Assembly (NCBI RefSeq): GCF_009695865.1
Contig: NZ_VUNB01000004.1
Location: forward strand, 265,966 to 329,965
DNA: 64,000 nucleotides
Source of the DNA: Allobaileyella intestinalis
GTDB taxonomy: Bacteria > Bacillota > Clostridia > Peptostreptococcales > Anaerovoracaceae
Reading direction: 5' to 3'
Made by a program: the position numbers and the translations under genes. How positions within the stretch are numbered: position 1 is the stretch's first letter; each line of letters starts with the position of its first letter. This document shows positions 17,156-25,251 of this stretch, piece after piece. Under the pieces are notes generated by a model, which searched no databases, was not told the DNA's origin, and saw only the letters and a program-made list of their open reading frames with translations.

Positions 17156-17809
17156 CTATCTTCCAACAGCTTCCTTTGCGGCGGCGGCAGCTTCTACTGC
17201 GTTTGCAGTATAGATATCTGCGCCTATCTCGTCGGCAAATTTCTTTGAAATCGGACTTCCGCCTACCATAACCTTGTACTTGTCCCTGATGCCTCTTTCG
17301 TTGAGCATCTCAATAACTTTTTTCATACCACCCATGGTTGTAGTCATAAGAGTGGACATGGCAATTATGTCGGCTCCCACTTCCTCAGCCTTGTCAACAA
17401 ACTTCTCCAGAGGCACGTCTCTTCCCAGATCGTACATATCGAAGCCATTTGTATCCATCAGAATCTTAACCAGGTTTTTGCCGATGTCGTGGGTATCTCC
17501 CTCAACAACACCGATAACGGCTTTAGGAGCAGCCTTTCCTGACTCATCCTTAGGCAGATGAGGTTTCAGAATGTCAAGACCTGCATACATTGCATCCGAA
17601 CACAGCAGAACATCTGTTACGAAGTACTCTTCGGCATCATAGAGCTCGCTGGCCTTGTTCATTCCCTGTACCAGACCTTCCATGATTCCTTCCATTGCAG
17701 GATACCCTGCTTCGATGTATTCCTGGCAAACATCAACTACATCTTCATCTTCCATTTCCACTACGTCCTCTGCCATCTTTGCCAGCAGCTCTTCTTTTGT
17801 CCTTGCCAA
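17156..17809 (-). CDS. Corrinoid protein (MtaC/MtbC/MttC-like methyl carrier)
   Basis: A 217-residue B12-binding protein that carries the methyl group on cobalt between two methyltransferases. Residues about 1-90 are the helical cap domain. The Rossmann-like B12 domain follows with GDTHDIGKNL (Asp105-x-His107-x-x-Gly110), whose His is the lower axial cobalt ligand, and later STLMTTTMGG and VMVGGSPISK. It is the only corrinoid protein in the window, although six methyltransferase homologues surround it. The RBS AGGAGGAAT is strong. It is translated between two UroD-family genes. Confidence 0.95.
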   Translation of the reverse strand: MARTKEELLAKMAEDVVEMEDEDVVDVCQEYIEAGYPAMEGIMEGLVQGMNKASELYDAEEYFVTDVLLCSDAMYAGLDILKPHLPKDESGKAAPKAVIGVVEGDTHDIGKNLVKILMDTNGFDMYDLGRDVPLEKFVDKAEEVGADIIAMSTLMTTTMGGMKKVIEMLNERGIRDKYKVMVGGSPISKKFADEIGADIYTANAVEAAAAAKEAVGR

Positions 17810-17913
17810 TTTACATTCCTCCTAATAAAAAGATTTAAAATATTTAGCAGTGAGAGCCCTTTTCGGCCCGTAAACAGTCTTGTTTATATATATTCACGGA
17901 AGAAGCCCCGGAA

Positions 17914-18789
17914 TTATCCCTTAAGCTTAACCTCCATGAAAATACCGTTTGTAATGTTGAATCCCACATTCTTGATGCAGTTCTGCCCGCTGAGTTTTAC
18001 CTGTCCCACCATGGAAATACATGCATCTGCATACCTCATTTTCTTTTCAGGAAGCTGATGCTCAACAAACTCGGCATTGTCTGTTCCAATGAGTGCATAG
18101 GTGGTCTTCGGACACAGGAGAATCATTGTATCCTCCCTGGTTTCTTCCACCGCCTGCCTGATGAAATCTGCAGTGAACTCATTGGTGTAGCTTTCCAGAA
18201 CCTTCGGTCCCAGAATGTTAAGAGCTCCTGTAGGATCCGCATATGAAATGAGCTTCATACCGTGAGCTTCAGCTTCTTTAATAAACTTCAGGGTTTGCCG
18301 CCCGAACTTCCAGTAAACTTCTTTCATTATTTCGGGCTGCCTGCGGCATGCCTTGAAAACGTATTTAAGATCGATCAGATTAGCCATGATGGTAAAGGGA
18401 CCGCACAGCTCCATGTTAGGGTATTCACCCTGCTCACAAAGGATCCGTGCTGCTTCAAGAGTTTCTGCAATCCTTCCTTTGGAAAAATCTATGTCCGGCA
18501 GTTCCAGGAGCTGCTCTACAGAGCTGCAGACGTATCCGCCGCACCTTGGTCCCTGCCTGTCGTTTCCAAGGTTAATATCTCCTCCCATGGCTTCTGCTTC
18601 CAGAGTATGACAGAAGGACAGATCACAGTGTACAGCATTGTCTTTTTCCTTCAGAGATCTGGCAAGCTTCACCATAGTCTCACTATGAAGATACGCATCC
18701 GGGAAGGTAAGTCCCAGTCCTTCAGTAACCTCAGGCCTGACACCCGACGAATTTCCATATGAACAAGGAAAATCTATGATCTTTCCCAT
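17914..18789 (-). CDS. Divergent UroD-family protein lacking the zinc motif
   Basis: A 291-residue UroD-superfamily member (start at MGKIIDFPCS, preceded by GGGAGGAAGAT; an in-frame Met at 18825 has no such site). The barrel core is recognisable (CGPFTIMANLID, SYADPTGALNILGPKVLESY). The strand that carries the HxCG zinc ligands in its paralogues reads LLCPKTTYALIG, so the His is lost, and the C-terminal Cys motif is also different. It precedes the corrinoid protein gene by about 100 bases. It may act without zinc, for example as the other half of a heteromeric methyltransferase or as a corrinoid-protein partner. Confidence 0.75.
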   Translation of the reverse strand: MGKIIDFPCSYGNSSGVRPEVTEGLGLTFPDAYLHSETMVKLARSLKEKDNAVHCDLSFCHTLEAEAMGGDINLGNDRQGPRCGGYVCSSVEQLLELPDIDFSKGRIAETLEAARILCEQGEYPNMELCGPFTIMANLIDLKYVFKACRRQPEIMKEVYWKFGRQTLKFIKEAEAHGMKLISYADPTGALNILGPKVLESYTNEFTADFIRQAVEETREDTMILLCPKTTYALIGTDNAEFVEHQLPEKKMRYADACISMVGQVKLSGQNCIKNVGFNITNGIFMEVKLKG

Positions 18790-18960
18790 ATCTTCCTCCC
18801 TCTGTTTCTTCGGTTCACTCAGCATTTTCCGTCATGCCCATGTGCTAAAAGCATATTCAAAACACTATATGATGATAACACGCTGATTTCACTGGAAATA
18901 TCGAACATTCTTATGCTGAATCGCCATTCAAATTATATTTTTTATATACAAATCTGTATC

Positions 18961-19824
18961 TCACATGGCAGTGGTGGAAACATCCAGGGGCTGGCCTCCG
19001 AAGGCAAAATTCTCTTCAGATATGACCTCTCCCGGTTCGCAGACTATAATGTCATCATCCCAGTTTCCGGACATGAGCTTTTCAAAAACGTGAATACTGC
19101 CCCCAACGCGGCAGGTATCAAGTCCTAGAAGCTCAGAGGTTTTCCTGGCGTATTCTTCCACCGGCTCCAGGTCGTAACATCCGTCATCTATCACAGCAGC
19201 CAATGTGTAGGAATCATACATAAGTTTGAAGGCCTTCCTTCCCCTTTTCTCACCATAGCGCTCCAGGCACTCATTATAAATAGACAAAAGGGATCCCTTA
19301 TCTTCAGTCCAGCCTCTGGTCAGATAGGTGATGCCAGCCTTCATGTAAGCCCGCTTTTCCCGTTTCTCCGGACACAGCATCATGTTTACGCAGTCATCAA
19401 ACCTGGGAATTATGACCCTGGCACTAGAAGAGCCAATGCCTTCCGCCCCTTTTCCGCAGAGACCGAAAACAATCAGTATATTTTCCAGATCCCCATTTAT
19501 CTCATTACCAGGATAAAGAGGCGTGGTAACCGTCCTTTTCTGTTTTCTGGTTTTCATAGATTCAGGAATGGCGGCATAAGGATCCACAGTCAGTTCTTTC
19601 GTTCTGATATCTTCTTCTATCCTGCTGGTCTCTGCGTATCTTACAAGAACCTTCAGCTCTTCCCTGAGATCATCTGGTTCATTGTGATAGCCTCTTTCCA
19701 CCCAGATTACAGGGTAATCCGCCCCTGTATTCTCCATGGCCTTTCTGACCTCGTCCTCCACCATTTCGCAGGCAATGACCACAGTATTCTTCCTGTTCAT
19801 GTCATTTACAAAAACGGATCCCAT
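18961..19824 (-). CDS. DUF1638 family protein
   Basis: A 287-residue cytoplasmic protein with the family features I remember for DUF1638: VIACEMVEDEVRKA near the start, a central GLCGKGAEGI, IPRFDDCVNMMLC, and a C-terminal DTCRVGGSIHVFEKLMSG. DUF1638 genes often lie in corrinoid/methyltransferase loci, which agrees with the setting here. Biochemical function is not established to my knowledge. The multiple conserved Cys residues hint at metal or corrinoid binding. Its start overlaps the preceding leucine-rich-repeat gene by 19 bases, linking it to the VWA-AAA-LRR genes. Confidence 0.82.
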   Translation of the reverse strand: MGSVFVNDMNRKNTVVIACEMVEDEVRKAMENTGADYPVIWVERGYHNEPDDLREELKVLVRYAETSRIEEDIRTKELTVDPYAAIPESMKTRKQKRTVTTPLYPGNEINGDLENILIVFGLCGKGAEGIGSSSARVIIPRFDDCVNMMLCPEKREKRAYMKAGITYLTRGWTEDKGSLLSIYNECLERYGEKRGRKAFKLMYDSYTLAAVIDDGCYDLEPVEEYARKTSELLGLDTCRVGGSIHVFEKLMSGNWDDDIIVCEPGEVISEENFAFGGQPLDVSTTAM

Positions 19825-20579
19825 TCTTCCTCCTTTTCAATTCCCGTGAGACCCAGTCTTTCCTTGTAGGAAAGGAGCATGGCTGTAATCTCCCCTCTTT
19901 TCTGCCGGCTTGAGAGGGCAAGAAAGGTATCGATAAGAGCCGGATCAAGGAGGTCATTTGATATGATGTAATTGACCCCGGCCTTGCTGTCACTGCTGAG
20001 AACTATGTCGAAAAAACTCCTGTTGTGCTTCCTTATGTACTCGTTGACCGCAAGCTGCTGCTCTCCTGCATCTTCCTTCCTGTCATAGGTATGAGCGGTG
20101 ATGCATCCCATAACCGCATAATTTCTCACGCTGTATGGAAGGATGTCCAGCTTCTTCATGTTGATTTCAATACTTCGCAGCCTTTTGCAGGAAGAGAATG
20201 CCCTCCTTGATATGTGCTCTACTGAATCTGGAATTACTATTCTCTCCAGGGAAGAGCAGCCTTCAAACATGGTTTCTCCTATGGATCTGACTCCCTTTGG
20301 AAGTACCACCTCCCTGAGTTTCCAGCAGTATTCGAAAACCTCCGCCCCCATGTGATCTGTTTTTTCCGGAAGGATAATTGATTCTGCATGATCACAGTAC
20401 TTGAAGGCGCAGTTTCCAATAGAAGTCACAGTTTCAGGAATGGTTATGGACTCTATGGAACCGCACTGGTAAAAGGCATTGTCTCCAACAGCCCTCACTC
20501 CATGGGGGATGGTGACATCACCGGCAATATCGCCGCATTTTATCAGTATCCCATCTTCGATCTTCATAGATTTCTTCAT
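19806..20579 (-). CDS. BspA-type leucine-rich-repeat protein (intracellular)
   Basis: A 257-residue protein with five to six LRR_5 (BspA/TpLRR) repeats in residues about 15-150, each built around I/V-x-I-P-x-x-V-x-x-I-G-x-x-A-F-x-x-C. A helical C-terminal part (about 165-255) has no obvious family. No signal peptide or cell-wall anchor is seen, unlike most BspA-type proteins, so it probably works in the cytoplasm as a binding platform. It sits 15 bases after the AAA+ ATPase and overlaps DUF1638, so it is likely a substrate-recognition or scaffold partner of the ATPase. Confidence 0.8.
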   Translation of the reverse strand: MKKSMKIEDGILIKCGDIAGDVTIPHGVRAVGDNAFYQCGSIESITIPETVTSIGNCAFKYCDHAESIILPEKTDHMGAEVFEYCWKLREVVLPKGVRSIGETMFEGCSSLERIVIPDSVEHISRRAFSSCKRLRSIEINMKKLDILPYSVRNYAVMGCITAHTYDRKEDAGEQQLAVNEYIRKHNRSFFDIVLSSDSKAGVNYIISNDLLDPALIDTFLALSSRQKRGEITAMLLSYKERLGLTGIEKEEEWDPFL

Positions 20580-20594
20580 CCTTCCATGCTTACA

Positions 20595-22109
20595 TTATCT
20601 TTCAAGATCCAGTTCATTGATCTGCTCATTAATGTCATACTGCCTTTCGTAGAACATCAGATCCTTGTTGTATTTAAAATATTCCTCGCAGCCATATCTG
20701 GAAATGAAGTCTGAGCTGGCGGTGCTTTCCGTAAGATCCGTAACAAGAATCAGCATTTCGCTGCCTGTTCCAAAAGCCTTCTCCACAAAGGAAAACAGAT
20801 TGGAAAGCCTGAGCTTGACGGCTTCCGCCTTCTGCCTGGTGGCCTCCCGTCTGTTTTTTATAAACTGACCGATTATATTCGAAACAACCTCACTATTACC
20901 GGCCCCAAAGGCGTTTTTCTCCATTTCCTCCAGGCACTGTATGCTGTTTTTTCTGATATGTACGTAACTCCTGGAAATAGAGCGGCCTGTTCTCTCCTTG
21001 TTCAGTCTTTCCTCTTCCACTTCCCGGATTTCCGACAGAATCCCGCTACCCTCAGGAGCCTTAGCATCTTCAAGTCTTTCTTTGTTTTCCCTAATCAGGT
21101 TCACCGTTCTGAGAAGTCCCTGGTTTTCCTGATATATCTCCCTGGTGTCCTCTTCAAGGCTGTGAGTCAGAAGTCCCAGCACTGTTATGCGCTCATCGAA
21201 TCTTGCTTTTCCAGCCATGGAAATAACATCTTTAACGTCCTCTCCGTCCAGGATGTCAGCTATTCTGTATTCCTTCTGGTACTTATGGAAAAGGTCATAG
21301 TAAGCTGCGAAGCTCTTTGCGATCCTGCGGTTCTGGATATACTGGGAGATCAGCTGTTCATCAATATCTGCTCCCTGTTGTTCCAGGAGAAACATCATGT
21401 CCGACAAATCGACCCAGCCTCTGGCGGTCACAAAGTCCTTCCCGTCTACAGTAGTCTCTATGGAGTAAAAATCTTCTTTTTTCGTTTCCAGATACGAAAG
21501 TATCAGGGGATGAACCCCTTTGTTTTCGGCATATTCCTTCCAGATCTTAAAATCCGGCTCAATGTCAATTCTCTTCAGTCTGTCCCAGGTAACCAGATCG
21601 AAGTCCCTTACAGAATCGTTGTATTCCGGCGGGTTTCCTGCTGTAACTACCACCCAGCCATCTGGCACCCTGTGGCGCCCAAAGGTTTTGTATTGAAGGA
21701 ACTGAAGCATGGAAGGAGCAAGAGTCTCTGAAATGCAGTTGATCTCATCCAGAAAAAGAATTCCTTCCCTCTTGCCAGTCTCTTCCATAGTGTCGTACAT
21801 GGATGCGATAATCTCGCTCATGGTGTATTCGGATACGTGATACTTCCTGCCTCCGTATTCCTTTTCTGCAATAAAGGGCAGGCCGATAGCGCTCTGCCGT
21901 GTATGGTGAGTCATGGAATATGATACAAGAGCGATATTCATTTCCTCAGCAATCTGCTCCATTATGGCAGTTTTCCCTATTCCGGGAGGCCCCATCAGGA
22001 AAACCGGTCTCTGGCTCTCCACTGGTATCACATAGTCTCCGTATTTGTCTTTTGTGAGATAGGCTCTGACCCCTGTCTCCACCTGCTCCTTTGCCTGTTT
22101 TATATTCAT
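20595..22109 (-). CDS. MoxR-type AAA+ ATPase
   Basis: A 504-residue ATPase. Walker A is GPPGIGKTA (about residues 35-43), Walker B ILFLDEIN (about 117-124) and sensor 1 VVTAGNPPEYN (about 153-163). The region around residues 160-260 fits MoxR/CbbQ-like proteins, and about 220 extra C-terminal residues are partly coiled-coil and charged. MoxR ATPases act with VWA-domain proteins to insert metals, remodel enzymes or activate complexes (CbbQO, RavA-ViaA, and by analogy CobS-CobT and BchI-BchD chelatases). The VWA partner is directly upstream and overlaps by 4 bases (ATGA). The association with a corrinoid operon suggests a chelatase-like or maturation role. Confidence 0.88.
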   Translation of the reverse strand: MNIKQAKEQVETGVRAYLTKDKYGDYVIPVESQRPVFLMGPPGIGKTAIMEQIAEEMNIALVSYSMTHHTRQSAIGLPFIAEKEYGGRKYHVSEYTMSEIIASMYDTMEETGKREGILFLDEINCISETLAPSMLQFLQYKTFGRHRVPDGWVVVTAGNPPEYNDSVRDFDLVTWDRLKRIDIEPDFKIWKEYAENKGVHPLILSYLETKKEDFYSIETTVDGKDFVTARGWVDLSDMMFLLEQQGADIDEQLISQYIQNRRIAKSFAAYYDLFHKYQKEYRIADILDGEDVKDVISMAGKARFDERITVLGLLTHSLEEDTREIYQENQGLLRTVNLIRENKERLEDAKAPEGSGILSEIREVEEERLNKERTGRSISRSYVHIRKNSIQCLEEMEKNAFGAGNSEVVSNIIGQFIKNRREATRQKAEAVKLRLSNLFSFVEKAFGTGSEMLILVTDLTESTASSDFISRYGCEEYFKYNKDLMFYERQYDINEQINELDLER

Positions 22110-23623
22110 ATTTCCTCACTTCCCAGCACCACCTTCATAGCCCATGCCGGTACCTTTAAATTGTTTTTTGCGCTGTCAACGAAAACAAATGCCGTTTCGT
22201 ATTCCGGTTTTTTCCGGGGAAAAACACCGAAACCATCTGTAAAATAGATCAGGCCCTTCAGATGATCGAAGGCACCCTGCTTCACCAGTGCATCTACATA
22301 AGCGAACACCGGCCGGAAGTCGGTTCCCCCCATACCACGGATCTCAAATTTTTCCATAAACGAATTTATATCCTTCAAGGAATGAATCACACTGTCCTGC
22401 TGAATCTTCCCATCGCACTGTATGATGTGGATGTTCACCTTCTTGTGAAAGCTTTCTTCAGTCTTCAGGATATTGAAAGTCTTCTTAAGAAAGGCCTGTA
22501 CTACCGGTCCCTTCGTGGATCCTGAAGTGTCCACAGCTATGACAAAATCACGGATTTTCTTATCTTCTCCGTACTCCAGAGGCTCTATGAGAGGTACATT
22601 TCCGTAAAGTTTCAGTCCGTAGGTGTAGAAGATGTAGTCGAAGGAGTCGGGATCTATCCTGATATTTTCTCCTCTCACGGAAAATTTCCGCAGGAAGCTC
22701 TCATAGTTGTAGTGTTCACGGTTCAGTTCTTCAAGGGCATCTTTCATAATGCCTGCGCCCATTCCCATGTCCCTGTCTGCATGGGCCAGATCTGCCTGAA
22801 GGTATTGGCTGATGTCCTTCCACTTTTCTTCCATCTGTTTCCGAAGATCGCCATAGAGAATTTGGGGAAGCAGGTCTTCACTGTCAAGTTGTTCCTGAAT
22901 TTTATTCAATTCCTCCTCATCCAGGTCAAACATCCCTGAATCACTGTCATTTCTCCCTTCGCCCTCTCCTTTGCCATGTTCTGTGCCCTTCAGTTCAACG
23001 TCTCTTGAATAGGATTTTGATGCAGCATAGCTGTACCACAGAGTGTGATCATCTACAAAAAAAATATTTTGCAACCTGCTCATCTCAGAGGCAGATACCA
23101 CTCCATCCTCCAGCCATGAGTAAAGCTTCTCTGCAGTGAAATCACTTACTATGTCTTTATGGTCGCTTAGATAGTCTCTGACCTTCCTGCCTCTTGGAGA
23201 ATGGAAGCAGTCCATGTTCAGGGAATCAATAAGGGCTTCCACTGCCATATCAGCTGCCATGTCCCAGTGTTTGTGATTAACAGGTTCTCTTACAAAACTG
23301 TGGCGGAAAAGGCAGTGAAGTATCAAATGCATATAGTCCCGGGATAAGGTGGTGATTCCTGTTTTCCACCGCTTAAGAATATCCACAGGCTCATAATATA
23401 TGTATCTTCCATCAGCTGCCGGACCATAGGAAGAACGCACCGGAGCCAGACCATATATGACCGAGTCCAGATACCTCATGTTGGCCAGAATTCTCCCCTT
23501 TGAAATTCTTAGGGCTTCTTCTGCCAGACTATTTATTTTCTCCTGCCTTGCTGCATTGCTGTTATTTCCCATATTTGTTAAGTTTATCACCATACTGGAG
23601 TGTTCCAGTATTTGATTTATCAA
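22106..23623 (-). CDS. VWA-domain protein (DUF2201/metallopeptidase-like N-terminus)
   Basis: A 505-residue protein. The N-terminal half has HWDMAADMAVEALIDS (about residue 125), similar to the putative metallopeptidase region of DUF2201 proteins. An acidic stretch (about 225-265) separates it from a C-terminal VWA domain with a complete MIDAS: DTSGS (about 368-372), Thr in GGTDFRP and Asp in YFTDGFG. It is the first gene of the operon and overlaps the MoxR gene by 4 bases. The start is uncertain: TTG at 23623, ATG at 23593 or ATG at 23572 are all in frame with no strong RBS. The partner ATPase and the Mg-binding MIDAS point to a chaperone or chelatase-like machine. Confidence 0.85.
   Translation of the reverse strand: MINQILEHSSMVINLTNMGNNSNAARQEKINSLAEEALRISKGRILANMRYLDSVIYGLAPVRSSYGPAADGRYIYYEPVDILKRWKTGITTLSRDYMHLILHCLFRHSFVREPVNHKHWDMAADMAVEALIDSLNMDCFHSPRGRKVRDYLSDHKDIVSDFTAEKLYSWLEDGVVSASEMSRLQNIFFVDDHTLWYSYAASKSYSRDVELKGTEHGKGEGEGRNDSDSGMFDLDEEELNKIQEQLDSEDLLPQILYGDLRKQMEEKWKDISQYLQADLAHADRDMGMGAGIMKDALEELNREHYNYESFLRKFSVRGENIRIDPDSFDYIFYTYGLKLYGNVPLIEPLEYGEDKKIRDFVIAVDTSGSTKGPVVQAFLKKTFNILKTEESFHKKVNIHIIQCDGKIQQDSVIHSLKDINSFMEKFEIRGMGGTDFRPVFAYVDALVKQGAFDHLKGLIYFTDGFGVFPRKKPEYETAFVFVDSAKNNLKVPAWAMKVVLGSEEI
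23592..23611. promoter_or_regulatory. Inverted repeat at the head of the VWA-MoxR operon (operator candidate)
   Basis: ATACTGGA (23592-23599) and TCCAGTAT (23604-23611) form a perfect 8-bp inverted repeat with spacer GTGT. It lies across the first possible codons of the VWA gene. If translation starts at 23572 it is in the leader, where it could be a repressor site or small hairpin. Confidence 0.4.
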
Positions 23624-23697
23624 TATTGCTTTAAGTAAAGTATAGAGTCCATTTATTTTTAGTATTACCGGTTGGTATTATAATTAGTCTCGTATAT

Positions 23698-23800
23698 TAG
23701 GAATGTGCCTGTCAGGGGAATCGTGTGGGATTCACGAGCGATGGGGTCACTGTGATCGGCCTTCGGCCGTCAGTCAGGTTACCTGCCCGCGCATGGAATG
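23698..23800 (+). ncRNA. Cobalamin riboswitch
   Basis: The core elements of the cobalamin riboswitch appear in order on the plus strand: an AGGGGAATC region near 23714, a GTGGGATTCAC stem-loop near 23726, the GATGGGGTCACTGTGA block (about 23740-23755; compare consensus GCxGCCCCCGCxACTGT), a CGGCC-TTCG-GGCCG-type hairpin at about 23757-23769, and the B12-box variant AGTCAGGTTACCTGCC (about 23772-23787). Peripheral stems look short, as in the smaller class-II types, which may prefer a cobalamin other than adenosylcobalamin. A -10-like TATAAT lies at 23679-23684. A terminator hairpin follows at 23882, so ligand probably stops transcription of the methyltransferase gene at 24004. Confidence 0.9.
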
Positions 23801-23881
23801 AGCTTCCATCCAAAGCATAAACATTCTGTCCTTTTATAACCGTAAACAGTTCAGGCTGCTTTTAGCAGGGCAGCCGGCGAA

Positions 23882-23914
23882 AGGAAGGTGGACTCCGCTC
23901 TATCTTCCTTTTTC
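23882..23914 (+). terminator. Riboswitch-controlled transcription terminator
   Basis: AGGAAGGTGGA and TCTATCTTCCT pair (11 bp with two G-U pairs) around the loop CTCCGC and are followed by TTTTTCTT. It is between the cobalamin riboswitch and the 24004 gene and is the expected expression platform. An earlier stem GGCTGC/GCAGCC at about 23853-23875 may belong to the alternative fold. Confidence 0.8.
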
Positions 23915-24003
23915 TTGTAAATGAAAGGTTCTCCAAATCATAATATTATCTGCTTTACGCATATTTACTCATAAACGTTATTTGTCATGGAGGTATTCAC
24001 CAT

Positions 24004-25119
24004 ATGAGCAGACAGTTTAAAGATTCCCTGACTCCCGCGGAAAGGGCTAAAGCAATCAAGGCAGGACAGGAAGTTGACAGAATGCCCTGCAATCCTAATG
24101 TAGCCAACGGAGTTGCCAGAGTTTACGGCTGTAAAATCGGGGAATTCAACACATCGGCACGCACTCTGGCAGATGCCCAGATTGCATCTTACAGAAGGTT
24201 CGGTTACGACAGCGTCCGTGTTTTCACAGATCTTTTTCCATGGTGTGAAGCCATGGGCTCAGAAATCAGATTTCCTGAAGACGATACAGCCGATCTCCTG
24301 GTTCCCGCAATTACTTCAAAGGATCCTGATGCCTACAAGCTTATCCACGGATTCGATCCATACAAAGACGGCCGCATGCCTGTACATCTGGAGGCCATGA
24401 AATATCTCTATGAAGATGTGGGAAATGAAGTAGGTGTGTCTGCTGCCATTGTGGGACCTTTTACTAACGCCTGCTTCCTGATGGACATTGGAACTATTCT
24501 CCGGATGACTGTGAAAAGACCTGAAGTTGTTCACTACCTGTGCCAGGTCTCACTGGAATCTCTCATTAAGTATGTGGATGCTGCCATAGATATCGGCCTG
24601 GGACCTACGATTTCTGAGCCAATGTCATCCTGCACAGTGGTAAGCCCAAAGGTATTCCGTGAATTTTCTGCACCATATCTTAAGAAACTTGTTGATCACA
24701 TCCATTCCAGAGGCAAGTCTGTTACCATGCATATCTGCGGTCAGACAGCAGGAATCTGGAACGATATTGCAGATATGGGATGTGAAGCCTTCAGCATCGA
24801 CAACGTTGCAAGCATTTCAGAGTGCAAGAAAACCATAGACGACCGGTGCAAGATTCTTGGAAACGTAAATCCTGCTACAACAATGTTCCTTGGAACCCCT
24901 GATGAAGTTAAGCTGGCTACACTAAAGTGCATAGAAGAGGGTTACGACTCACCTAAGGGATTTATGCCTATGTCAGGCTGCTCTCTTCCTGTAGAAACTC
25001 CTTTTGATAACATAGATGCCATGCTGGATGTTTGTGTTCAGCTGGGCTATCCGGTGAAAAAAGGAAAGCTTGATATGCTCATTGAGGAATACGAACAGAA
25101 AGTGGCAAAAGAGAACTAG
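24004..25119 (+). CDS. UroD/MtaA-family methyltransferase under cobalamin riboswitch
   Basis: A 371-residue UroD-superfamily methyltransferase. The zinc motif MHICGQTAG (about residue 243) and the late Cys in MSGCSLPVETP (about 330) are complete, and the substrate-barrel segment GPFTNACFLMD is normal. GGAGG lies about 10 bases from the ATG. It is a single-gene transcript: the leader is a cobalamin riboswitch and a terminator follows at 25157. It is divergent from the VWA-led corrinoid operon and on the opposite strand from the other five paralogues. Cobalamin-repressed expression is unusual for a corrinoid-linked enzyme. It may serve corrinoid salvage or work when cobalamin is scarce. Confidence 0.88.
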   Translation: MSRQFKDSLTPAERAKAIKAGQEVDRMPCNPNVANGVARVYGCKIGEFNTSARTLADAQIASYRRFGYDSVRVFTDLFPWCEAMGSEIRFPEDDTADLLVPAITSKDPDAYKLIHGFDPYKDGRMPVHLEAMKYLYEDVGNEVGVSAAIVGPFTNACFLMDIGTILRMTVKRPEVVHYLCQVSLESLIKYVDAAIDIGLGPTISEPMSSCTVVSPKVFREFSAPYLKKLVDHIHSRGKSVTMHICGQTAGIWNDIADMGCEAFSIDNVASISECKKTIDDRCKILGNVNPATTMFLGTPDEVKLATLKCIEEGYDSPKGFMPMSGCSLPVETPFDNIDAMLDVCVQLGYPVKKGKLDMLIEEYEQKVAKEN

Positions 25120-25156
25120 TTTCCCATGGCCGGAACCTACACCTGAATACAACACG

Positions 25157-25183
25157 GGCAGCCTCATAGGGCTGCCTTTTTTT
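25157..25183 (+). terminator. Rho-independent terminator after the 24004 gene
   Basis: Perfect 7-bp stem GGCAGCC/GGCTGCC with a 6-base loop followed by seven T. Confidence 0.92.
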
Positions 25184-25187
25184 GCGC

Positions 25188-25215
25188 AAAAAAACGCCTG
25201 CATGGTCTGCAGGCG
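25188..25215 (-). terminator. Rho-independent terminator after the 25252 gene (minus strand)
   Basis: CGCCTGCA/TGCAGGCG (8 bp, loop of 5) at 25195-25215. On the minus strand it is followed by seven T (25188-25194). It is arranged head to head with the plus-strand terminator, closing both convergent genes. Confidence 0.92.
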
Positions 25216-25251
25216 CTATGTCACCAAAGGATGTCAGATAATCATTTGCTT

